The position numbers and the translations under genes were made by a program. From NCBI RefSeq assembly GCF_003990725.2, contig NZ_CP030064.1:2542001-2606000 (forward strand): a stretch of 64,000 nt of DNA, written 5' to 3'. The notes beneath the pieces are model-generated. The model was not told the DNA's origin. It was given only the letters and a program-made list of their open reading frames with translations, and searched no databases. This DNA comes from Halorubrum sp. PV6. Its GTDB lineage: Archaea > Halobacteriota > Halobacteria > Halobacteriales > Haloferacaceae. Shown piece after piece: positions 1 to 8,530 of the stretch; the first letter of the stretch is position 1; the number at the start of each line of letters is the position of its first letter.

Positions 1-781
1 TCGCGGCCTGTACCGTGTCCTGTCGCGAGGAGACGAACACGAGCGCCTGCCCGTCCTCGCGGACGTGCGGCTCGGCCAGATCCAGCGCGCGGTAGAGTCG
101 GCGGTACTTGTCCGCGAAGGCGTTCGAGCCGTGCGAGTACGTCTTCACGCCCGTTTCGAGGTCGACCGGGCGGTAGTCGTCGCCGAACTCGTAGGTCGTC
201 TCCGCGGGGGCGTCAAGCCACTCCGCGACGTCGCCGACGTTCGGCATCGTCGCGGACAGCGCGACGACGCGGGGGTCCTGAAGCCGGCGCAGTCGGGAGA
301 CGGTGACTTCGAGGACGGCGCCGCGCTTCTCGCTGTCGAGTAAGTGGACCTCGTCGATGACGACGCAGTCCACGTCGGTGATAAACGAGTACCGGCCGGA
401 GTCGTGTTTGCGCGTCGCGCTGTCCGCCTTCTCCGGCGTCGTCACGAGCACGTCCGCGCGCTCGGCGCGGCGGGGATTTAAGTCGCGCTCGCCGGAGACG
501 ACGTAGACCGAGTAGCCGAGGTCCTCGAATCGCTCCCACTCGCTTTCCTTCTCGTTGGTGAGCGCGCGGAGGGGCGCGACGAAGAGGGCCGTGCCGCCCT
601 CCGAGAGCGTCTTGCAGATCGCCAGTTCGGCGAGCGCGGTCTTCCCCGAGGCCGTCGGCGCCGAGGCGACCACGTTGTGGTCGGTCTCTAAGAGCCCCGG
701 AAGCGCCTCGCGTTGCATCCGATTGAACTCCTCGAACCCGAAGGCGTCGGCGAACGCCGGCACCGCGTCGGCGACCTTCAC
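1..781 (-). CDS. Ski2-like DEAD/DEAH-box helicase, C-terminal part missing (window edge)
   Basis: ATP-dependent superfamily 2 helicase, of which about the first 260 residues are present; the rest lies left of the window. Visible motifs in order: Walker A in APTASGKTALAELAI near residue 40, motif II VVIDEVHLLD (DEVH box), and motif III ALSATMPN. The start is a GTG giving VKVADAVPAF: the upstream frame has a stop 51 nt earlier and no ATG. The arrangement resembles the Ski2/Hel308 group, which remodels stalled forks or processes RNA. Hel308 itself usually has a longer N-terminus before Walker A, so this may be one of the other haloarchaeal Ski2 paralogues. It is divergent from the TRAM gene that follows. 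Confidence 0.85.
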   Translation of the reverse strand, partial: MKVADAVPAFADAFGFEEFNRMQREALPGLLETDHNVVASAPTASGKTALAELAICKTLSEGGTALFVAPLRALTNEKESEWERFEDLGYSVYVVSGERDLNPRRAERADVLVTTPEKADSATRKHDSGRYSFITDVDCVVIDEVHLLDSEKRGAVLEVTVSRLRRLQDPRVVALSATMPNVGDVAEWLDAPAETTYEFGDDYRPVDLETGVKTYSHGSNAFADKYRRLYRALDLAEPHVREDGQALVFVSSRQDTVQAA

Positions 782-953
782 GCCGGACCACGCCCGCGGG
801 AGAGTCGACGGCGACCGAGAGTCGTTCGCATCACGTCAAGACGGGGGCTTCCAGAGCAAAGGCGTTTCTCATGTGGTCGCCCGCGACCGCGGAGAGCCGA
901 GAGCGTCGCCACCGAACCCGGACGTTTACGTCACCGCGGATCGACCGCCCCGT

Positions 954-1316
954 ATGCTCCCGTCGTCACCGGTCGTCGTCGGTGCTGCCGCCGTGATCGC
1001 CCTGCTCGTCGTCGCGGTGGTGATACGTCGGCTGCGCGGCCCGTCCGCCGAGGCGCGAAAATCGAAGCGCGCACACGAGGCGGCCCAAAAGCGCGACCCG
1101 CCCGTCGATATCGGCGAGACCTACGAGTTCGGCGTCACCGAACTCACGGACCACCACTCGGGCGAGGAGGTCGCCGTCGGGAAAGTCGAGGGGTTCGTCC
1201 TCTTCACCGAGGACGTGCCGGGTGGCCTCGAACCGGGCGACGTGATCCGCGCGAAGGTGCTCTCGTTCAACGAGGGGCGCACCTCCGCCGACGCGACGTT
1301 CGTGGGACGCGCGTGA
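954..1316 (+). CDS. Membrane-anchored TRAM-domain protein
   Basis: A 120-residue protein. An N-terminal transmembrane segment (residues about 5-24, rich in V, A, I and L) is followed by a short basic stretch and then a C-terminal TRAM-like beta-barrel (about residues 50-120, pattern VGETYEF..GEEVAVGKVEGFVLFTEDV..GDVIRAKV, partly shown). TRAM domains bind RNA, and small TRAM proteins act as RNA chaperones in archaea. Attachment to the membrane is inferred from the single hydrophobic segment. The ATG was chosen because it directly precedes the hydrophobic segment; the longer open frame upstream overlaps the divergent helicase promoter. Confidence 0.75.
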   Translation: MLPSSPVVVGAAAVIALLVVAVVIRRLRGPSAEARKSKRAHEAAQKRDPPVDIGETYEFGVTELTDHHSGEEVAVGKVEGFVLFTEDVPGGLEPGDVIRAKVLSFNEGRTSADATFVGRA

Positions 1317-1405
1317 GAGCGCCGGAACGGATCTGAGCGCTCGGGGTTGTCCACCTCCGCCCCGAGCATGAAGTTCATACGTGGTGGCGTCGAAGTGGTT
1401 TCGTA

Positions 1406-4400
1406 ATGGCTCAGGCCGGGAATCAGGACCTCACGGAGCGGTTCATTCAGTTCTACCGCAACTACTACCGCGAGGCGATCGGCACCCTCGCACAGCGATA
1501 CCCGAACGAGCAGCGCTCGCTGTACATCGACTACGACGATCTGTTCCAGTTCGACCGCGACCTCGCAGAGGACTTTCGGACGAAGCCGGACCAGATGCGC
1601 GAGTACGCCGAGGAGGCGCTGCGGCTCTACGACCTCCCCGCCGACGTGAGCCTCGGACGCGCACACGTTCGGATCGAAAACCTCCCCGAGGGGATCGACA
1701 TCCGCGGTATTCGGGTCCACGACGACCACATCGGGCGACTCGTCTCGATCAAGGGAATCGTTCGCAAGGCGACCGACGTGCGACCGAAGGTGACCGAAGC
1801 CGCCTTCGAGTGTCAGCGCTGCGGGACGATGACGTACATTCCCCAGAGCGACGGCGGGTTTCAGGAGCCCCACGAGTGTCAGGGGTGTGAACGACAAGGA
1901 CCCTTCCGGGTGAACTTCGATCAGTCCGAGTTCGTCGACTCACAGAAGCTCCGCATCCAGGAGTCGCCCGAGGGGCTCCGCGGCGGCGAGACGCCTCAGA
2001 ACATCGACGTGGATATCGTCGACGACATCACGGGCAAAGTGAGTCCCGGCGACCACGTCACCTGCGTCGGGGTCCTCCACATCGAGCAGGTCGAGCAGGG
2101 CAACGAGAAGTCCGCCATCTTCGATTTGTACATGGACGGCGTCTCCATCGCCATCGAGGACGAGGAGTTCGAGGACATGGACATCACCGAGGCGGACAAA
2201 CGCGAAATCATCGAGCTCTCCAACCGCGAGGATATCTACGAGGCGATGGTCGGCTCCATCGCGCCCGCCATCTACGGCTACGAGGAGGAGAAGCTTGCGA
2301 TGATCCTCCAGCTGTTCTCCGGCGTCACCAAACACCTCCCCGACGGGTCGCGGATCCGGGGCGACCTGCACATGCTTCTCATCGGTGATCCGGGTACGGG
2401 TAAGTGTCTCAGTGGCGACACAAAGGTCGTCCTCAACGATGGCCGAGAGGTTCCGATACGCGAACTAGTTGAGCGGAACCTCGACGATCCGAAGCCAGTC
2501 GACGACGGCGTCTGGGACAGTGTTGACTTCGAAGTCCCCGCACTTCAGGCGGACGGCACTGTCGGGGCCTCCCGCGCGACGAAAGTCTGGAAGAGAGAGG
2601 CGCCAGCAGAGATGTATCGGGTCGAGACGGCGTCGGGCCGTGAACTCGACGTGACGCCTTCCCACCCGCTGTTCACCCAGCGGGACGGACAGTTCGCTCC
2701 GGTCCGCGCCGAGGAGCTGGAAGCAGGCGAGTTCGTAGCGACACCCACCCGGCTTGAGGTAGACGCCAACGACGCGCTCGACATCGATTTCCGAAGGGCG
2801 CAGTCGCACAACGCCGTCCGTCTCGACGCTCCCGAACGCTGGACACCAGCGTGCTCCCGGCTCGTCGGATACATCGTTGCCGAGGGCTACGTCGAGCAAC
2901 GCGACGATCACTCGGGATTCGTTTCGATCACGAACAACGACGAGGGGGTCCTCGATGACGCCCGCAGCACGCTCCAGGACCTCAACCTCGAAACGACTAC
3001 CCGAGAGCCGCACGACAGGAAGAGTGCGCGAGAGTTGCTGTGTTCCGCGGGCGAGTTTGTCAGTTTCCTCGACGAGATCGATGAAGCACTACTGAAAAGC
3101 TCCGCGGAGCAGCGGGTCCCGTCGAGCATCGCAGGCGCATCTGACGAAATCACCGCGGCTTTCGTTAAGGGATTCATCGAGGGAGAAGGGCACGTCTCTG
3201 CGTCGGAAGGCGAGATAACCGTCGCGTCGATGAGCGAGGTGCTCTTGGAAGGAGTTCGGTCACTCCTGCTTCAACACGGCATTACGTCCCAGTTGCACGA
3301 GCGGCACGACGGAAGCTACCGGCTCCGTATCAGCGGCGCACAGTTCGACCGCTACGTGACCAAAATCGGGTTCGTTACTGACCGAAAACAGTCCGCAGCG
3401 GAGGAGCATCTCGAAACCGATCAGAACACGAACGTAGACGTGATCCCGAACGTCGGTCCGACGCTTCGTCGATTGCGTGACTCCCTCGGACTAACGCAGT
3501 ACGAGTGCGGTGTCCCGCGGAACACGTACCGACACTACGAGGCCGGGAACCGTAATCCGAGCCGAGACGCACTCGGTCGGATCATCGACGCGTTTGAGGA
3601 CGCGTGCCACTCTCCGGTCAACTCTCAAAGCGACGCTCTCGCGAAGACAGACGGCGGCTCCACCGTGAGCGATATTGCCGCACTCCGTCGACTCGCCGAG
3701 GGAGATATTCGGTGGGATCAGATCGAATCCATCGAGCAGGTTGAGCCCGAAGACGATTGGGTGTACGATCTCGAAGTCGAGGGAACACACAACTACGTCT
3801 CGAACGGGGTCATCTCACACAACTCACAGATGATCTCGTACGTCGAGAACATCGCCCCCAGATCGGTTTACACGTCCGGGAAAGGCAGCAGCGCGGCGGG
3901 GTTAACTGCGGCGGCCGTCCGCGACGACTTCGGCGACGGCCAGCAGTGGTCGCTCGAAGCCGGCGCGCTCGTCTTAGCTGATAAAGGGATCGCGGCAGTC
4001 GACGAGCTGGACAAGATGGACTGCGTCACCGGTGACTCCCTGGTCTCGCTCGCGGACGGACGCGTCGAGCGCATCGACGAACTGGCGAGAGAGGCCGCCC
4101 AAAGTGGCGATATCGAAGATCTCTCGAACGGCCGGAAGATCCGCGACGTCGACCTCGACGTCTGGTCGATGGACGAGGACGGGCGGCTGGTCGAACGTCC
4201 CGTGCGTTCGGTCCACGAGTACGACGCGCCCTCGAAGCTGACCCGAGTGACGATGGAGACCGGCGAGTCGCTGACCGCGACGGCCGACCACCCGTTCTTC
4301 GTCCTTGACGGCGGAGAGCGCGCCGAGTGCGAGGCGGCCGCGCTCGACGAGGGCGATTGGGTGTACGTCCCCAGAGAGATTCCGACGAAGGCGGCGGACG

Positions 4401-6871
4401 GCGCGGGAGCGGTGGCGGCGACGGGAGGTACCGCCGACGCCGCCGAGGTCGTCGGTGACGACGGGGAGGTCAGCGCCGCGATGGCGAGCGTCCTCGGGTA
4501 CCTCTCCGGCGACGGGAACGTCTACTACGACCGCGACGAGGGCGTCTACGGCGTCCGGTTCACCAACACCGACGAGGAACTATTAGACGACTTCGAACGC
4601 ACGGCGCGCGAGGCGTTCGACGCGGCTCCGGTCCGTCCGCCGAGCGAGAAGCGCGAGGGCGGCGCCGAAACGGTCCGCGTCACCGGAAAGGAACACGCCG
4701 ACGCCGTTCTCGACGCGGGAATGAACCTCGGTCGGTACGACGAGAAGTGCTTCCCGGCTCCCGTTTCGGCCGGGGGGCGTGCGGCGAAGGCCGCGTTCGT
4801 CCGAGCGCTCGCCGACAGCGAGGGACACGTCGACGAGTCGGCCGGCAACGTTCGGATAGCGTCCGCGAGCCGAGACCTGCTCCGCGGCACGCGGACCCTC
4901 CTCTTACAGTTCGGCGTGTCGAGTCAGCTCCAGCGGAGCGAGCGAAACGGCGGTCGCGACGTGTACTACCTCACGGTGACCGACGCCGACTCGCTCGCGG
5001 CGTTCCGGCGCTTCGTCGGATTCACGGCCACACGAAAGGCCGAGGCGCTCGACCGCGTCGTCGATTCGGCCGATGGGGATCGCACGATTCTCGACGTGAT
5101 CCCGGCGATCGACGGCGTGCTCGCACGGTGTCGCGAGTCGCTCCGGCTTCACCAGCGCGAGTGCGGCCTCAACGCGGTCACGTACCACGACTTCGAGCGC
5201 GGGGACGCGAACGTCTCGCTTGACCGCGCCGGCCGGGTCCTCACAGCGTTCGAGGAGCGACGAGAGAGGGCCGACGAGGACCGGCGTCGGCTGAACGAGG
5301 AGTTGACGTGGGAGACGCTCTCGGAGCTTCGGCACCGATACCACGTCTCGCAGTCCGATCTTGCCGAGGGGACGGCGCTGTCACAACAGCGGATTTCTCG
5401 CAACTGGGGCGACAGCGACGAGGTCCGTCGGGCGGTGACCGAGCGGCTCCGAGAGATTCTCACCAGAGTCGCGGAGACCGACCTCGACGACCTTCGCGAG
5501 TTCGTCCGTGGCGACGTGAAGTGGCGACGGGTCGAGTCGGTCGAGACGGTGCCACCGGAGTCGACTGAACACCGCGGCGAGGTGCTCCGGCAACGTCTCG
5601 CAGACGTCATCGGGGGGCCGGTGGAGACGGCCGAAGAGCGGGCTCGCGAACTACTTGATCGCGATCCAGTCGGCGAAACGCGGACGGAACTGTCGGCGGC
5701 GCTCGACGCATACTGCGTCAGTCAGGCGGCCGTGACGCCGAGACTCGACGTGAGCCAAGCGACCGTGTCGCGATGGCTGTCCGGTACCGTCGAAACGGAC
5801 CGTCTCGACGACCTGCGCGAGGCCGTCGCGGCGGAGGTCGACGCGGTGAAGGCGGAACTGCGGTCGATACTGGCGCGGATCGAGGACGGGGAGCGACCGA
5901 AGGTGTACGACCTGACGGTCGAGGAGACGCACAATTTCGTTGCGAACGGGCTCGTCGTGCACAACTCCTCCGACCGCTCCGCGATGCACGAGGGGCTCGA
6001 ACAGCAGAAGATCTCGGTCTCGAAGGCGGGGATAAACGCCACCCTCAAGGCGCGGTGTTCGCTCCTCGGCGCCGCGAACCCGAAGTACGGCCGGTTCGAT
6101 CAGTACGAGCCGATCGGCGAGCAGATCGACTTAGAGCCCGCGCTCATCTCCCGGTTCGACCTGATCTTCACGGTGACGGACAGTCCGGACCCGGAACACG
6201 ACTCCCGGCTGGCGAAACACATCATCAAGACGAACTACGCCGGCGAGTTGAACACCCAACGCGAGGAGTTGGCGACCTCGGAGTTCACCTCCGAGCAGGT
6301 TGCGGAGGTGACCGAGGAGGTCGCCCCGGAGATCGACGCCGAACTGCTCAGAAAGTACATCGCCCACGCGAAACGCTCCTGTTACCCGACGATGACGGAG
6401 GAGGCGAAAGAGCTGATAGAGGAGTTCTACGTCGACTTGCGCTCGAAGGGGGCCGACGAGGACGCCCCGGTGCCAGTCACCGCCCGGAAACTCGAAGCGA
6501 TGGTCCGACTCTCGGAGGCGAGCGCGCGGGTCCGGCTCTCGGACACCGTCGAGCGCGAGGACGCCGACCGCGCGACCGACATCGTCGAGTCGTGTCTCAA
6601 AGACATCGGCGTCGACCCGGAGACGGGGCAGTTCGACGCCGACGTCGTCGAGACGGGCACCTCGAAGAGCCAGCGCGACCGCATCAAGAACATCAAGACG
6701 CTGATCGCGGACATCGAGTCGGAGTTCGAGGAGGGTGCGCCGATAGAGGAGGTGCTCGACCGCGCCGACGAGATCGGGATGGACTCGTCGAAAGCCGAAC
6801 AGGAGATCGAAAAACTCCGCACGAAAGGCGAGGTGTACGAGCCCAAGCAGGGCCACCTCCGGACGACGTAG
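1406..6871 (+). CDS. mcm: Replicative DNA helicase MCM with two inteins
   Basis: The 1821-residue precursor of the minichromosome maintenance helicase, the hexameric replicative helicase. Removing residues 334-806 and 873-1520 leaves 333+66+301 = 700 residues, the usual haloarchaeal MCM size. The first extein holds the N-terminal domain with a CxxC...CxxC zinc ribbon (residues about 136-162) and ends in Walker A GDPGTGK. The middle extein carries the region up to Walker B (DELDKMD). The last holds the arginine-finger stretch SRFDLIFT and a C-terminal winged helix. Each junction is Cys...His-Asn followed by Ser, as needed for splicing. The next gene starts directly after the stop codon. No helicase can form without both splicing events. 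Confidence 0.97.
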   Translation: MAQAGNQDLTERFIQFYRNYYREAIGTLAQRYPNEQRSLYIDYDDLFQFDRDLAEDFRTKPDQMREYAEEALRLYDLPADVSLGRAHVRIENLPEGIDIRGIRVHDDHIGRLVSIKGIVRKATDVRPKVTEAAFECQRCGTMTYIPQSDGGFQEPHECQGCERQGPFRVNFDQSEFVDSQKLRIQESPEGLRGGETPQNIDVDIVDDITGKVSPGDHVTCVGVLHIEQVEQGNEKSAIFDLYMDGVSIAIEDEEFEDMDITEADKREIIELSNREDIYEAMVGSIAPAIYGYEEEKLAMILQLFSGVTKHLPDGSRIRGDLHMLLIGDPGTGKCLSGDTKVVLNDGREVPIRELVERNLDDPKPVDDGVWDSVDFEVPALQADGTVGASRATKVWKREAPAEMYRVETASGRELDVTPSHPLFTQRDGQFAPVRAEELEAGEFVATPTRLEVDANDALDIDFRRAQSHNAVRLDAPERWTPACSRLVGYIVAEGYVEQRDDHSGFVSITNNDEGVLDDARSTLQDLNLETTTREPHDRKSARELLCSAGEFVSFLDEIDEALLKSSAEQRVPSSIAGASDEITAAFVKGFIEGEGHVSASEGEITVASMSEVLLEGVRSLLLQHGITSQLHERHDGSYRLRISGAQFDRYVTKIGFVTDRKQSAAEEHLETDQNTNVDVIPNVGPTLRRLRDSLGLTQYECGVPRNTYRHYEAGNRNPSRDALGRIIDAFEDACHSPVNSQSDALAKTDGGSTVSDIAALRRLAEGDIRWDQIESIEQVEPEDDWVYDLEVEGTHNYVSNGVISHNSQMISYVENIAPRSVYTSGKGSSAAGLTAAAVRDDFGDGQQWSLEAGALVLADKGIAAVDELDKMDCVTGDSLVSLADGRVERIDELAREAAQSGDIEDLSNGRKIRDVDLDVWSMDEDGRLVERPVRSVHEYDAPSKLTRVTMETGESLTATADHPFFVLDGGERAECEAAALDEGDWVYVPREIPTKAADGAGAVAATGGTADAAEVVGDDGEVSAAMASVLGYLSGDGNVYYDRDEGVYGVRFTNTDEELLDDFERTAREAFDAAPVRPPSEKREGGAETVRVTGKEHADAVLDAGMNLGRYDEKCFPAPVSAGGRAAKAAFVRALADSEGHVDESAGNVRIASASRDLLRGTRTLLLQFGVSSQLQRSERNGGRDVYYLTVTDADSLAAFRRFVGFTATRKAEALDRVVDSADGDRTILDVIPAIDGVLARCRESLRLHQRECGLNAVTYHDFERGDANVSLDRAGRVLTAFEERRERADEDRRRLNEELTWETLSELRHRYHVSQSDLAEGTALSQQRISRNWGDSDEVRRAVTERLREILTRVAETDLDDLREFVRGDVKWRRVESVETVPPESTEHRGEVLRQRLADVIGGPVETAEERARELLDRDPVGETRTELSAALDAYCVSQAAVTPRLDVSQATVSRWLSGTVETDRLDDLREAVAAEVDAVKAELRSILARIEDGERPKVYDLTVEETHNFVANGLVVHNSSDRSAMHEGLEQQKISVSKAGINATLKARCSLLGAANPKYGRFDQYEPIGEQIDLEPALISRFDLIFTVTDSPDPEHDSRLAKHIIKTNYAGELNTQREELATSEFTSEQVAEVTEEVAPEIDAELLRKYIAHAKRSCYPTMTEEAKELIEEFYVDLRSKGADEDAPVPVTARKLEAMVRLSEASARVRLSDTVEREDADRATDIVESCLKDIGVDPETGQFDADVVETGTSKSQRDRIKNIKTLIADIESEFEEGAPIEEVLDRADEIGMDSSKAEQEIEKLRTKGEVYEPKQGHLRTT
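2405..3823 (+). mobile_element. MCM intein 1 (Walker A site), with LAGLIDADG endonuclease
   Basis: In-frame intein of 473 residues (MCM residues 334-806), inserted between Lys and Ser of GDPGTGK/S. Splicing blocks: N-terminal CLSGDTKVVL (block A), TPSHPLF (block B, Thr-His), and C-terminal VYDLEVEGTHNYVSNG then ISHN/S (blocks F and G). The two LAGLIDADG dodecapeptides are LVGYIVAEG (about nt 2861-2889) and FVKGFIEGEG (about 3161-3190), with acidic catalytic residues present, so the homing endonuclease may be active. One XRE-type helix-turn-helix (LRDSLGLTQYECGVP region) precedes the C-terminal splicing block. The base composition looks lower in GC than the flanking exteins, consistent with horizontal spread. 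Confidence 0.95.
4022..5965 (+). mobile_element. MCM intein 2 (Walker B site), large, with three HTH motifs
   Basis: In-frame intein of 648 residues (MCM residues 873-1520), inserted after DELDKMD and before SSDRSAMHEG. Block A is CVTGDSLVSL, block B is TADHPFF, and the C-terminus is VYDLTVEETHNFVANG then VVHN/S. The LAGLIDADG motifs are SVLGYLSGDG (near nt 4496-4520) and FVRALADSEG (near 4796-4830), both with acidic residues. Downstream lie three helix-turn-helix-like segments (about 5120-5250, 5320-5460 and 5690-5810). The third lies between the VESVETVPPES strand (ends about 5563) and KVYDL (from 5900), two pieces that are contiguous in intein 1. The GC content matches the host better than that of intein 1. 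Confidence 0.94.
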
Positions 6872-7159
6872 ATGGACCGGATCTCAGCGATACGGAACGT
6901 CGAGGACGCGCTCCGCGCGTTCGAGGCCGGCGACGCCGACCTCGCCGACACCGAGCGACGGGTGGCGGCGGTCCTCCGGACGTACGCGACCGAGTTCGAC
7001 GGCGACGACGACGTGTTCCGCGCGGTCGGCGAGGAGCCGGTCGACGGGACGGTCGTCGTCGCGCCCTCGACGCCGGCGGCCCGCGAGCGCCTCCTCGCGG
7101 TGAACGGCCTCGATCCGGAGGGTGACGACGGGCCGACCTTCGAGGTCGAGCGCGTCTGA
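6872..7159 (+). CDS. Small conserved haloarchaeal protein downstream of mcm (DUF7854-like)
   Basis: A 95-residue acidic soluble protein starting at the base after the mcm stop codon, so almost certainly co-transcribed and translationally coupled. The N-terminal half is predicted helical (NVEDALRAFEAGDADLADTE) and the C-terminal half contains a strand-like VVVAPSTPAARERLLAVNG segment. There are no cysteines, membrane segment or signal peptide. I recognise it only as a conserved mcm neighbour in haloarchaea; the DUF number is from memory and the function is unknown. Confidence 0.7.
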   Translation: MDRISAIRNVEDALRAFEAGDADLADTERRVAAVLRTYATEFDGDDDVFRAVGEEPVDGTVVVAPSTPAARERLLAVNGLDPEGDDGPTFEVERV

Positions 7160-7251
7160 ACCGCCCCGCGGACGCGGCCACGGACGACCGACTGCGACGC
7201 CGAGGTTCGTCGAGACCGACTGAGGCGGCTTTGCTACACGCGACTGAAACG

Positions 7252-7264
7252 TTCCGGTCCGGAA
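7252..7264. promoter_or_regulatory. 13-bp perfect palindrome upstream of the 7297 gene
   Basis: TTCCGG-T-CCGGAA lies 33-45 nt before the GTG start of the next gene, where a regulator could overlap the TATA region. This is a sequence observation only; GC-rich palindromes of this size can occur by chance. Confidence 0.25.
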
Positions 7265-7296
7265 CCGGTAAGTGGCGAAACCGATCAGCCGCGTCC

Positions 7297-7635
7297 GTGC
7301 TGCTGGTCGTGACGTACTCGGCGGTGGCCCGCACCGCGCTCCGGAACCTGTGTCGCCGCCACGAGGGAGTCGTCGTGCGACGGTTCGGACGGGCGGCACT
7401 TCTCGACGCCACGGTGTACGCCGCGTTTCTCGCGCTCCGACTGCGAGCGTCGCACGGCGGAGACGTACAGATAGAGCGGACCGAGCCGTTCAACGAGTTC
7501 GCCACGCTCGACGAGCCGGTCCGTGAGGCGGCGAGCGCGTACGCGAACCGCGACGCGAAGTCGACGCCGTACGCCGCTTTCGCCGCCGGGACCGACCACC
7601 CGGACCCGGAGACGATGCGAGGCGAAGATCTGTGA
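7297..7635 (+). CDS. Conserved haloarchaeal protein (DUF7855-like)
   Basis: A 112-residue protein beginning VLLVVTYSAVARTALRN from a GTG. This start is preferred over the upstream ATG at 7231 because recalled family members begin MLLVVTYS. It is soluble, mixed alpha/beta and acidic toward the C-terminus (RTEPFNEFATLDEPVREAA). The stop codon overlaps the start of the next gene, indicating an operon with the DUF7856-like gene. Function unknown. The recurrence of this gene trio beside mcm suggests a link to replication or simply conserved order; I cannot tell which. Confidence 0.7.
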   Translation: MLLVVTYSAVARTALRNLCRRHEGVVVRRFGRAALLDATVYAAFLALRLRASHGGDVQIERTEPFNEFATLDEPVREAASAYANRDAKSTPYAAFAAGTDHPDPETMRGEDL

Positions 7636-8447
7636 GCGGGCAGCGCGAACGGCCCGGCGAGAGCGTCGCGAGCGAAGCGCCAGACTGCGGCGGCGCCGCC
7701 ACCGAGACCGAACCGGCAGTCCCCGATCCGGCCGCCGTGCTCGGTCGCGTTCCGACCCGCACGAGCCTCGGACGCGAACTCGCCGCGGCGGCTCGGACGC
7801 GCGGGCTGTCGTCGTCAGTGAGGGACGAACTCGTCGATATCAGCGACGCCATCGCGGCGATCGAGATCGAAGCCGTCGACCTCGACGCGGCCAGACGCCG
7901 GGTCGCGGCCGCGAGCGGCGAGGAAGAGCGGTTGAAAGAACGAGTCGCCGCGCTGCGCGGACGGGTGCAGGCGCGCCGCGAGACCGGAGCGGAGACGGAC
8001 GACGCCCTCGGCGAGTTGGAGTCGGCGGCCGCGGAGCTGTCGGTCGCACAGAGCGAGCGCGTCGCCGCCGAGCAGGCGCTTCGGCGCGCCCGCGAACGGG
8101 CCGCCGACGCCCGCGACGCCCGCGAGCGACGCCTCGAACTCCGAGACCGCCTCCGGAATCGCCGCCGGGACGCCCGCCGAGAGCTCGCTCGGGAGGTCTA
8201 CCCGGCCTTTCGCGAGGCGCTGGGGGCGGTTCCGGGCGGCGACCCCGAGGACGCCGGCGAGCGGCTCGGGGGGTACGCCGGGCCGGCGCTCGCGGGGTCG
8301 CTGGCGGCGGTTCGACTCGCGAGGGTCGAGCGGCCGGTCGTGCTCGGCACGGAGGCGGTCGCGTGGATCGCCGATCGCGGGGGGACGGCGCCGGAGTCGG
8401 TGGTCGACGCGGCGGTACTCCGTCCGTGCCGGAAGCCTGGGCGCTGA
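7632..8447 (+). CDS. Coiled-coil protein (DUF7856-like)
   Basis: A 271-residue protein with a long central coiled coil (residues about 75-190, rich in Arg, Glu and Ala with heptad-like repeats such as ERLKERVAALRGRVQARRE) and a compact C-terminal segment ending AWIADRGGTAPESVVDAAVL. The GTG start overlaps the stop of the preceding gene by 4 nt. The Arg-rich coil is less acidic than most neighbours. Function unknown. Coding-like sequence continues after the stop in another frame (8448-8530), so a frameshift at the C-terminus is possible but not needed, because VVDAAVLRP looks like a natural end. Confidence 0.65.
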   Translation: MSGQRERPGESVASEAPDCGGAATETEPAVPDPAAVLGRVPTRTSLGRELAAAARTRGLSSSVRDELVDISDAIAAIEIEAVDLDAARRRVAAASGEEERLKERVAALRGRVQARRETGAETDDALGELESAAAELSVAQSERVAAEQALRRARERAADARDARERRLELRDRLRNRRRDARRELAREVYPAFREALGAVPGGDPEDAGERLGGYAGPALAGSLAAVRLARVERPVVLGTEAVAWIADRGGTAPESVVDAAVLRPCRKPGR

Positions 8448-8530
8448 CGGAGCGCGTTCGGCGGGCGGTCGGGGAAGAGCGCGTCGTCCCGTTCGACGGG
8501 GTTTATCCGGACGTGCCGCGTGATTCCGGT

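Noticed and set aside
7523-8530. Long Arg-rich upstream part of the frame containing the ArsR-type regulator
   Set aside because: It overlaps the DUF7855-like and DUF7856-like genes in another frame; composition is of shadow type. Only the part from 8531 is real.
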